Assembly (NCBI RefSeq): GCF_938028825.1
Contig: NZ_CALIZP010000084.1
Span: forward strand, 1 to 40,890
Direction of reading: 5' to 3'
Length of the DNA stretch: 40,890 nucleotides
Source: an uncultured Cardiobacterium sp.
GTDB lineage: Bacteria > Pseudomonadota > Gammaproteobacteria > Cardiobacteriales > Cardiobacteriaceae
The notes beneath the pieces are model-generated. The model made no database searches. It saw only the letters and a list, made by a program, of their open reading frames with translations, and was not told where the DNA came from. Both the position numbers and the translations under genes were made by a program. How positions within the stretch are numbered: position 1 is the stretch's first letter; the number at the start of each line of letters is the position of its first letter. Positions 16,475 to 23,085 of this stretch are shown piece after piece.

Positions 16475-16636
16475 CGGCGCAACGCAGAGCGGACAACGAG
16501 GGGGAAGAAATTGTTACGCGCTCTATCCGCTGAGCTACCCTGCCATCGCTGGCGGCAGGGACGGGATTCGAACCCGCGACCTCGGTTTCCGAAAAACCGT
16601 AATTCCTTCGGCATTTGTCCGCTCTGCGCTGCACCG
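16475..16636 (-). ncRNA. Y-like RNA with permuted tRNA mimic, module D
   Basis: A long basal stem of about 22 bp (from 16636/16475 to 16615/16496) leads to the internal loop AUGCC / CCCCCUCG, then a 7-bp stem GAAGGAA/UUUCUUC, a 3-base bulge (CAA) and UUACG/CGUAA. The tip is a circularly permuted tRNA: a variable-arm hairpin (6 bp), a T arm GCGGG-UUCGAAU-CCCGU, acceptor 3' strand CCCTGCC, a 9-base loop that begins GCCA, acceptor 5' strand GGCAGGG, and a D arm GCTCAGCGGATAGAGC. The GCCA mimics a discriminator base plus CCA. There is no anticodon. Bacterial Y RNAs (YrlA) are known to carry a tRNA-mimicking module and to bind Rsr, whose gene follows. Confidence 0.82.
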
Positions 16637-16807
16637 CGCGACGCAGCGCAGGACAGTCAACGAGGGGTGAAGAAATCGTTACGTGCTCTACCGCTGAGCT
16701 ACCCTGCCATTGATATTGCTGACGGCAGGGGCGGGATTCGAACCCGCGACCACGAGCGTTGGAGGCTGTAATTCCTTCGGCATTTGACTGCCCTGCGCTA
16801 CGCCGCA
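16637..16807 (-). ncRNA. Y-like RNA with permuted tRNA mimic, module C
   Basis: A 24-bp basal stem with a few wobble pairs (16807-16784 with 16660-16637), internal loop AUGCC / ACCCCUCG, stem GAAGGAA/UUUCUUC, a CGA bulge, and stem UUAC/GUAA. The tip has a variable segment, a T arm GCGGG-UUCGAAU-CCCGC, acceptor 3' strand CCCTGCC, a 15-base loop, acceptor 5' strand GGCAGGG, and a D arm GCTCAGCGGTAGAGC. It abuts module D exactly. The basal stem sequence differs from D by many paired changes, so pairing has been conserved. Likely a YrlA-type Y RNA. Confidence 0.82.
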
Positions 16808-16819
16808 AGGCATAGCGCT

Positions 16820-16927
16820 GCGCCGGCGAATACCGGGAATGGCTGCTCTACCCGACTGAGCTACCCGCAGCGAACCACGGGGCGGGACTCGAACCCGCGA
16901 CACTGTACATTCCCGCGCATCCGGCGC
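16820..16927 (-). ncRNA. Y-like RNA with permuted tRNA mimic, module B
   Basis: Basal stem GCGCCGG/CCGGCGC (16927-16921 with 16826-16820), internal loop AUGCG / GUAUUCG, stem CGGGAAUG/CAUUCCCG. The permuted tRNA has a T arm GCGGG-UUCGAGU-CCCGC, a 7-bp acceptor stem CCCGUGG/CUGCGGG closed by a UUCG tetraloop, and a D arm GCTCAGTCGGGTAGAGC. It is shorter than C and D and lacks the 3-base bulge. A competing hairpin AGCGCTA...TAGCGC spans the B/C junction. Confidence 0.78.
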
Positions 16928-17056
16928 GTGCAGATAACAAAAGTGAAGAAACCGCTTGCCGTGCGGCTGCCCTTTCACCCGCTGCCCGCAAGCAGCGGCG
17001 GGATTCGAACCCGCTTTCACGGCTCCGGATGTAGTTCCTTCGGCATTTATCTGCAC
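16928..17056 (-). ncRNA. Y-like RNA with permuted tRNA mimic, module A (first in array)
   Basis: Basal stem GUGCAGAUAA/UUAUCUGCAC (17056-17047 with 16937-16928), internal loop AUGCC / ACUUUUG, stem GAAGGAA/UUUCUUC, then a 3-base CGG bulge region and a GCCGUG/CACGGC pairing. The tip has a T arm GCGGG-UUCGAAU-CCCGC and a 7-bp acceptor stem CGCUGCU/GGCAGCG capped by UGCG. The D-arm region has diverged and is not recognisable. Its first base matches the start site predicted from the sigma-54-like element just upstream. Confidence 0.75.
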
Positions 17057-17064
17057 CTACCTTA

Positions 17065-17082
17065 TTGCCGGTAACGTGCCAA
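17065..17082 (-). promoter_or_regulatory. Sigma-54-type promoter for the Y RNA-rsr locus
   Basis: On the minus strand TTGGCACG, then four bases, then CGGCAA gives the invariant GG and GC spaced by exactly 10 bases, with a full match to the -24 box (TGGCACG). The -12 box is weaker (CGGCA against TTGCA). The expected start is 17055-17056, the first base of Y-like RNA A. The analogous Salmonella rsr-yrl-rtc operon is sigma-54 dependent through RtcR. No rtcR gene lies in this window. Confidence 0.65.
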
Positions 17083-17348
17083 TCATGAAAATAAGTCAGG
17101 AGAATTTCATAATCTATTGTTCTTAAACATGATATATACACACCGCCGCGTACGGCAACTAACGCCAAAAAGAAGAAAAACTATCCATACGGATATGAAG
17201 ATAGAAAATAATCCGGCATAGCCGGTTATCGGTTCAGCCATGGCAACGGCGACTTCGTCCGGACGATGCGTATGCCGGAGAAAGCGGCACCATTACCGAT
17301 AGCCCCGCCCGATAAACCCGCTGCCTTTTTTCGAGCGGAACCAGCAAA
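17083..17348. other. Intergenic region between the Y RNA array and nrdB
   Basis: The first about 60 bases are AT-rich, as often seen upstream of sigma-54 promoters. A hairpin at 17208-17229 (CCGGC-ATA-GCCGG with A/T flanks) is followed on the minus strand by TTTTC and may be a weak terminator. No convincing gene is present. Confidence 0.5.
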
Positions 17349-17394
17349 GCACAACATATAGTGCTGCCACGACAAGAAACACGCTATATTTGGG
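17349..17394 (+). promoter_or_regulatory. Possible pair of NrdR boxes upstream of nrdB
   Basis: The 16-bp segments 17349-17364 (GCACAACATATAGTGC) and 17379-17394 (ACACGCTATATTTGGG) resemble the NrdR consensus ACACwATATmTwGTGT, the first better than the second. They start 30 bases apart, near three helical turns, as is usual for NrdR pairs. A TATATT -10-like hexamer lies in the second. NrdR represses ribonucleotide reductase genes when dATP is high. Confidence 0.5.
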
Positions 17395-17533
17395 GGCAGA
17401 TAAAAAATTCCGCCATTTCAGCCGACTAAGCTGCCCCGCATTTTGTCAAGATTTCCATCCGGAAAAATCTCCCTACAATGCCGCACACTCGCGCCCGCGC
17501 GAACCCTTATGCCCACCCCATTCAGGAAGCCCC

Positions 17534-18514
17534 ATGAAACCCCGCAACCTCTTCGAAAAACGCCTGGAAATCAAACCCTACGAATACCCGGAACTGCTCG
17601 AATTCAAAGACGCCATCCGCCACTCCTACTGGCTGCACACCGAATTCAACTTCACCGGCGACATTCAGGACTACCGCACCGTTATCAACGACCGCGAGCG
17701 CAGCGTCCTCACCCGCGCCATGCTGGCCATCTCGCAAGTCGAAGTCAGCGTCAAGCGCTTCTGGGGCGACCTCTACCGCTACTTCCCCAAACCGGAAATC
17801 GACGACGTCGGCGGCACCTTTGCCGAAAGCGAAGTGCGCCACAAAGACGCCTACTCCTTCCTCCTCGAAAAACTCGGCATGAACGAAATGTTCACCCAGA
17901 TCAAACAAATCCCCGCCCTGATGCGGCGCATCGAATATATGGAAGACTTCATGCGCGACAAAGACATCGGCCGCGAGCGCTTCGTCCTCTCGCTGGTGAT
18001 GTTCTCGCTCTTCGTTGAGCACATCTCCCTCTTCGGGCAGTTCCTCGTCATCATGTCGTTCAACAAACACCGCAACCTCTTCAAGGGCATTTCCAACGCC
18101 GTCGAAGCCACCTCCAAAGAAGAAGAAATCCACGGCCGCTTCGGCATCGCCCTCTATGGCATCATCAAAGAAGAACACCCGCGCCTCTTCACCCCCGACT
18201 TCTATGACGAGCTGAAAGCGCTGGCCGATCAGGCACTTGAAGCCGAGCGCGGCATCCTCGACTGGATGTTTGAAGAAGGCGACCTCAGCTTCATCACCCG
18301 CGACACCGTGGAAAACTACATCGTCAACCGCTACAACAACTCGCTCAGCATCCTCGGCATCAACGCGCCCTACCTCGTGGATGCGCGCAAACTGCGCGAA
18401 ACCGAGTGGTTCGACATCGAAATCCTCTCCGGCAAAGAAAGCGACTTCTTCTACAAACGCAGTACCGATTACAGCAAGAAGACCAAACAAATCACCGCCG
18501 ACGACCTCTTCTGA
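17534..18514 (+). CDS. nrdB: Class I ribonucleotide reductase beta subunit
   Basis: A 326-residue ferritin-like radical subunit. Candidate metal ligands are all present: Glu70 (QVEVSVK), Glu100 and His103 (ESEVRH), Glu162 (FVEHISLF), and Glu197 and His200 (EEEIH). A tyrosine, Tyr107 in HKDAYSF, sits at the radical position. The first ligand is Glu rather than the Asp of E. coli NrdB, as in the subgroup found in Bacteroidetes and Chlamydia. No ATP cone is present. The ATG at 17534 was chosen because homology starts there; upstream sequence in frame is non-coding and overlaps the putative NrdR boxes. nrdA follows after 213 bases. Confidence 0.93.
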   Translation: MKPRNLFEKRLEIKPYEYPELLEFKDAIRHSYWLHTEFNFTGDIQDYRTVINDRERSVLTRAMLAISQVEVSVKRFWGDLYRYFPKPEIDDVGGTFAESEVRHKDAYSFLLEKLGMNEMFTQIKQIPALMRRIEYMEDFMRDKDIGRERFVLSLVMFSLFVEHISLFGQFLVIMSFNKHRNLFKGISNAVEATSKEEEIHGRFGIALYGIIKEEHPRLFTPDFYDELKALADQALEAERGILDWMFEEGDLSFITRDTVENYIVNRYNNSLSILGINAPYLVDARKLRETEWFDIEILSGKESDFFYKRSTDYSKKTKQITADDLF

Positions 18515-18727
18515 CATCCCCCCTGAGACACTAAAAAACCCCTCCCCTGTGAGGAGGGGCCGGGCAAATCGCGATAGCGACAAAACCCGGCCATCTCGCC
18601 GCTTGACGGCATTTCGCCGTGAACAAGAGGATTGATACAAAATCACCGCCCACCCGAACAATCACGAGGCGGGCTACGAACCCGCTTCGCCTGCATCTAT
18701 CCCAAGGAAAACACAACAAGGACCCCC
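18515..18727. repeat. nrdB-nrdA spacer with GC-rich hairpin
   Basis: The 213-bp gap contains a 7-bp palindrome CCCCTCC/GGAGGGG (18539-18559) preceded by an A run, and a second imperfect GGCGGGCTACGAACCCGC segment near 18671. These look like short dispersed repeats. No T run follows the first hairpin on the plus strand, so nrdA can be co-transcribed with nrdB. Confidence 0.5.
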
Positions 18728-20404
18728 ATGACCGCTACCAACAGCACCGCTGCCTCCCGCTCCGATTTCGCCTGGCTGAACGAAGACAGCCGCCTCTTTC
18801 TAGAACGCGGCTACCTGCTTGACGGCACCACGCCCGAAAACCGCATCCGCGCCATCGCCAACCACGCCGGCAAAATCCTCAATGACCCCACCTTTGCCGA
18901 CCGCTTCCATCACTACATGGCGCGCGGTTACTACTCCCTCTCCTCGCCGGTGTGGTCAAACTTCGGCCTCAGCCGTGGCCTGCCCATCTCCTGCTTCGGC
19001 AGCTACATCGGCGACTCCATCTACGACATCATGCGCACCACCGCCGAAGTCGGCATGATGAGCAAAATCGGCGGCGGCACCAGCGCCTACTTCGGCGACA
19101 TCCGCCCGCGCGGCAGCGCCATCAGCAACAACGGCAAATCGGACGGCTCCTTCAACTTCAGCAAACTCTTCGACACCATCATCGACGTCATCTCGCAAGG
19201 CACCTCACGCAAAGGCCAGTTCGCGGGCTACATCGACATCGACCACGGCGACATCGACGAATGGCTGGACATCCACACCGAAGGCAACCCCATCCAGCTC
19301 ATGTACTACGGCGTCTGCATCAGCAACCAGTGGCTCGAAGACATGAAAGCGGGTGATGCCAACAAACGCCGCATCTGGGCGAAAGTCTTGCAACGCAAAG
19401 CCGAAACCGGCATCCCCTACCTCTTCTTCAAAGACAACGCCAACGTCGGTCGCCCCGATGTTTACCAGGCGCTCAACCTGCCCATCTACGCCTCCAACCT
19501 CTGCACCGAAATCATGCTGCCGGCCAGCGACGAAGAAAGCTTCGTCTGCTGCCTCTCCTCCATGAACCTGCTGCACTACGAAGAATGGAAAAACACCGAC
19601 GCTGTCGAAACCCTCACCTGCTTCCTTGACGCCGTGATGAGCGAATTCATCACCAAAAGCGCGGACATCCCCTTCCTTGACCGCGCGCACCGCTTCGCCA
19701 AACGCCACCGCGCCCTCGGCCTAGGCGTCCTCGGCTGGCACAGCTACCTGCAATCGCAGCGTATCGCCTTCGATAGCTTCGCCGCCATGCAGAAAAACAA
19801 CGAAATCTTCCGCCTGCTGCAAGAAAAAACCCTCGCCGCCTCGAAAAAACTCGCCGCCGAATTCGGCGAACCGGAAATCCTCACCGGCTATGGCCGCCGC
19901 AACACCACCCTGATGAGCATCGCCCCGACCAAATCCAGCAGCTTCATCCTCGGCAGCGTCTCACCCTCCGTCGAACCCTTCAAATCCAACTACCACGTCA
20001 AAGACCTTGCCAAAATCAAAACCACCTACAAAAACCCCTTCCTCGTCGAACTCCTTGAAGAAAAAGGCCTGAACACCGAAAAAACCTGGGAAAGCATCCT
20101 GCTGAACGATGGCTCCGTGCAACACCTTGCTGCCCTTTCCGACGAAGAAAAAGAAATCTACAAAACCTTCTCCGAAATCAGCCAACTGGCGGTCATCCAG
20201 CAGGCGGCGCAACGGCAGAAATACATCGATCAGGGGCAAAGCATCAACGTCATGATCCACCCCGACACCCCGACCCGCGACATCAACCAGCTCTACCTCA
20301 CCGCCGCCGAACTCGGCCTTAAATCCATCTACTACCAGCACAGCATCAGCGCGGCCCAACGCTTTAACCGTAACTTGCTGAATTGCAGCAGTTGTGAGGG
20401 ATGA
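18728..20404 (+). CDS. nrdA: Class I ribonucleotide reductase alpha subunit, no ATP cone
   Basis: A 558-residue catalytic subunit reducing ribonucleoside diphosphates. The first active-site cysteine is Cys89 in GLPISCFGSY. The thiyl and Glu pair is in SNLCTEIMLP (Cys259, Glu261) and the partner cysteine is at 274-275 (VCCLSSMN). The C-terminal shuttle pair is CSSCEG. The N-terminal ATP-cone domain of E. coli NrdA (about 90 residues) is absent, explaining the short length; activity control by dATP would then need another route. The ATG at 18728 has AAGGA upstream. Downstream lies the AT-rich GmrSD-like gene. Confidence 0.93.
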   Translation: MTATNSTAASRSDFAWLNEDSRLFLERGYLLDGTTPENRIRAIANHAGKILNDPTFADRFHHYMARGYYSLSSPVWSNFGLSRGLPISCFGSYIGDSIYDIMRTTAEVGMMSKIGGGTSAYFGDIRPRGSAISNNGKSDGSFNFSKLFDTIIDVISQGTSRKGQFAGYIDIDHGDIDEWLDIHTEGNPIQLMYYGVCISNQWLEDMKAGDANKRRIWAKVLQRKAETGIPYLFFKDNANVGRPDVYQALNLPIYASNLCTEIMLPASDEESFVCCLSSMNLLHYEEWKNTDAVETLTCFLDAVMSEFITKSADIPFLDRAHRFAKRHRALGLGVLGWHSYLQSQRIAFDSFAAMQKNNEIFRLLQEKTLAASKKLAAEFGEPEILTGYGRRNTTLMSIAPTKSSSFILGSVSPSVEPFKSNYHVKDLAKIKTTYKNPFLVELLEEKGLNTEKTWESILLNDGSVQHLAALSDEEKEIYKTFSEISQLAVIQQAAQRQKYIDQGQSINVMIHPDTPTRDINQLYLTAAELGLKSIYYQHSISAAQRFNRNLLNCSSCEG

Positions 20405-20447
20405 ATTTTTCGAATACAAACTAGCTAACTTATAAAGGAAATGAAGA

Positions 20448-22172
20448 ATGAATTTTAATTTTAACATCAAGACTTTTCGGGATTTACTTGGGACCAATTT
20501 TAACCAGCTGGTAATTCCTAGATTTCAACGAGATTATTCTTGGGAAAAAGAACATATATCAGAATTTCTTGATGATTTAGTATTCGGCTTAAATGCTGAA
20601 GAAACTTCTAATAAATCTCCATACTTTTTCGGTACCATTTTAGTTGTTGGAGATATAACTGGCTCAAAAGGAAAACTAGAGGTTATAGATGGTCAGCAAA
20701 GAATAACAACAGCAACCATTTTGTTATCAGTAATTGGAAAATTGCTGGATATGAATGGAGAGAATAGTTTAGCAATTCGCGTTTGGGAGTATATTGTTAA
20801 AACAACGGACAATGATGAAAAAATTACAATCTTGCAGAATGATACTTTAGATGACTTCTTTAAAGATAATGTTCAAGATAGAAAGCAAGAATTATCTGAT
20901 ATTTTGAAGAAAGGAGCTGATATACCAGATGATGAAACAAGAAGAATATTTGAAGCTATAAAATATTTTTTCCAAAAATTAAAAAAGGAGCAGATAAAAA
21001 AGTTAGTTAAGAAAGAAGATGAAAGCTACATAGAGTCTTTAAAAAGAATTAGAGATGCTCTACTAGAGAGTCAAGTGATTTGTATATCTACGGTAGATAA
21101 AGGTAATGCAAATTTAATATTTGAAATATTAAACTCAAAAGGAAAGAAATTAGAAGATATTGATTTAATTAAAAATGAAATATTTAGATACTTAAATAAT
21201 ATAGAACCAAAAGACAATGCAAACAGTAAATGGAAGAAAATAAAGATACAATTAGCAGAACGCGAGAAGATAGAAATTTCTACATTTTATAGACACTTTT
21301 GGTCTTCTAGATACAGTATAAATAAAAGATTAGCTCTTTATGAGCAATTTAAGGCTCAAGTGTCGAAAGAAAAATATGAAGATTTCTTAAATGACCTACA
21401 AAAGGCGGCAGAAAGCTATAAAAAAATAATATCACCATATTTATCTGATTATGATAAGAAAGATAAGTATATGGTAGATTCATTAAATTATTTAGGCGCG
21501 TTTAACATAAAACAATGTAGACCATTGCTATTATCTTTGTTAAGAGCAAAAGAAAAAGGTATATTAACACCAAAAAATTGTAAAAAAATATTAACATTTC
21601 TTCCCAGATTCCATTTTGCTTATAATGCTCTATGCAAGAAAAATCCTAACGCTATAGAAACTAAGTACACAGATTTTTCAGTACTAGTATCTAAAAGCAA
21701 TAATTCAAACGACTTAGGAATAATTATTGATGATATTATAAGGACTTTTAAAGACAAATTGCCTACGAAAAATGAGTTTTTAGAGAAATTTATAAAACTA
21801 TCTTACTCAAGCAATGAAGAATACGATAGTAATATATTATCTAAATTTGCCATTTCTGAGATTGAAAAAAAAATGTCAAATAGAGTCTGTATCCCAGATA
21901 ATTATACTATTGAGCATATTGTTTCTGAAAAAGATACCAGATATAGACATTATTCTCTAAATATAGGCAATCTTATTTATTTAGAAGATAACCTGAATCA
22001 AAAATGCGGAAATAGCACCCTAGAAGTTAAAGTTGAAATTTATAAAAAATCAAACTCAAAATCTACTGAAGATTTCTTGAAGACATTATCTGACAAAAAA
22101 TTTTTTGAGGAAGAAGAGATTGAAGAAAGATCCAAGTATTTAGCAAATTGTTTTTATGAACTGTTTGAATAA
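20448..22172 (+). CDS. GmrSD-like DUF262/DUF1524 protein (probable defence nuclease)
   Basis: A 574-residue protein with an N-terminal DUF262 domain: IPRFQRDYSW (23-32) and the nucleotide-handling motif VIDGQQRITT (79-88). A charged helical middle follows, then a C-terminal DUF1524 HNH-like domain with YTIEHIVSEKD and IGNLIYLEDNLN near 478-515. Members of this group (GmrSD, BrxU, SspE) are NTP-dependent endonucleases that attack modified phage DNA. Base composition is strikingly AT-rich (about 30% GC by eye) against GC-rich neighbours, so recent acquisition is likely. AAGGAAATGAAGA precedes the ATG. No integrase, partner gene or target-site duplication was seen, so it appears to act alone. 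Confidence 0.85.
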   Translation: MNFNFNIKTFRDLLGTNFNQLVIPRFQRDYSWEKEHISEFLDDLVFGLNAEETSNKSPYFFGTILVVGDITGSKGKLEVIDGQQRITTATILLSVIGKLLDMNGENSLAIRVWEYIVKTTDNDEKITILQNDTLDDFFKDNVQDRKQELSDILKKGADIPDDETRRIFEAIKYFFQKLKKEQIKKLVKKEDESYIESLKRIRDALLESQVICISTVDKGNANLIFEILNSKGKKLEDIDLIKNEIFRYLNNIEPKDNANSKWKKIKIQLAEREKIEISTFYRHFWSSRYSINKRLALYEQFKAQVSKEKYEDFLNDLQKAAESYKKIISPYLSDYDKKDKYMVDSLNYLGAFNIKQCRPLLLSLLRAKEKGILTPKNCKKILTFLPRFHFAYNALCKKNPNAIETKYTDFSVLVSKSNNSNDLGIIIDDIIRTFKDKLPTKNEFLEKFIKLSYSSNEEYDSNILSKFAISEIEKKMSNRVCIPDNYTIEHIVSEKDTRYRHYSLNIGNLIYLEDNLNQKCGNSTLEVKVEIYKKSNSKSTEDFLKTLSDKKFFEEEEIEERSKYLANCFYELFE

Positions 22173-22184
22173 TTGGTCGTAGTG

Positions 22185-22217
22185 TCCCCTTCCTCTAGCT
22201 AGGTAGAGAGGAGGGGA
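22185..22217. repeat. Imperfect palindrome after the DUF262 gene
   Basis: TCCCCTTCCTCTA-GCTAGG-TAGAGAGGAGGGGA forms a long stem with one mismatch. There is no T run, so it is a weak candidate terminator or the edge of the AT-rich insertion. Confidence 0.5.
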
Positions 22218-22330
22218 TTGGTACAGCGCGCGTCAGAGAGTACAGCAGACAATCCCCGCAGAACAAATCCGAAAATACCGCCAAGCGGCTCAACCACGCC
22301 GTTGTCCATTCCATCCAACCCCCAAAAACC

Positions 22331-23026
22331 ATGACCTCCCGCGAAACCTTCCTTCACGCCTGCACGCAAATCGCCGCGCAACTGGACGGCTTCCGCCTCC
22401 TGCAAAAAGGGCAGGTGTTGAAAAAAGACCTGTCCGACCGCGACACCGTCTGCGAAATCCGCTTTCAGGGCAGCCGCAACAACGGTGCGCATAACATCAC
22501 CATGCTGGTGCACATCGTGCTCTCCTCCAGGCAATTCAAACAATGGGCGCAGAGCCAATCCCTGCCGAACGGTGACGTCAGCGGTATTTTCTATGCCAAC
22601 CAGCTCGGTTACCTGACCCCTAGAAAAGACTGGCGCCACTGGCAACTGGCGGGCGCCAGCCTGCCGCACAGCGTGCGTGGCATCGTTGCTGACTTGCAGC
22701 AATACGCCCTGCCGCTGTGCGATCTGTTTACCGATAAAGCCGCCGCCGTTGCCTACCTGCGCCAGCACGGCAGCGCCTTAACCCCTTGGCTGGACAACAA
22801 AAACCTGCACACCGGCCTCTTTTATTACGCCTTCTGCTATGGCGGCAGCGAGGCGGCGCGCGATTTCCTCAACCACCATATCCGCGCCTGCGGCTATCGC
22901 AGACGCTATGCCGACCTTTACGCCGCCTTAGCCAGCGGTCAGCCGGATGCCAGCAGCAATAGCGACTTTATCGGCGCAGATGAACTGCGTTTTGCCTATG
23001 CGCAAGGCATCCGCTTCGATTTCTAA
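22331..23026 (+). CDS. Hypothetical protein, DUF4304-like
   Basis: A 231-residue soluble protein. Its start region FRLLQKGQVLKKDLSDRD and CEIRFQGSRNN, followed by a hydrophobic strand MLVHIVLSS, resembles the DUF4304 pattern (a beta-sheet domain often found in polymorphic-toxin immunity or phage-like contexts). The C-terminal half is helical. GC returns to the genomic level here. The neighbour downstream, 59 bases on, encodes a pRiA4b ORF-3-like protein. I do not know the function, and the family call is tentative. Confidence 0.65.
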   Translation: MTSRETFLHACTQIAAQLDGFRLLQKGQVLKKDLSDRDTVCEIRFQGSRNNGAHNITMLVHIVLSSRQFKQWAQSQSLPNGDVSGIFYANQLGYLTPRKDWRHWQLAGASLPHSVRGIVADLQQYALPLCDLFTDKAAAVAYLRQHGSALTPWLDNKNLHTGLFYYAFCYGGSEAARDFLNHHIRACGYRRRYADLYAALASGQPDASSNSDFIGADELRFAYAQGIRFDF

Positions 23027-23085
23027 CCGACACCAAGCGGGGCTAAAATCCGCATCCAGCGAAACTTCCCCGACCGGAGAACCCC

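Noticed and set aside
16500..17030. Ordinary tRNA genes (clear D and T arms)
   Set aside because: The arms occur in the wrong order: T arm and acceptor 3' strand precede the acceptor 5' strand and D arm. There is no anticodon loop, so these are permuted tRNA mimics and not tRNAs.
16400..17060. Open reading frames on both strands across the Y RNA array
   Set aside because: They overlap strong conserved RNA structures, share no protein similarity, and are explained by the repeated modules.
20405..22330. Integrative element with attachment sites around the DUF262 gene
   Set aside because: No integrase, tRNA target or direct repeats were seen at the edges of the AT-rich segment; only a short palindrome at the right side.
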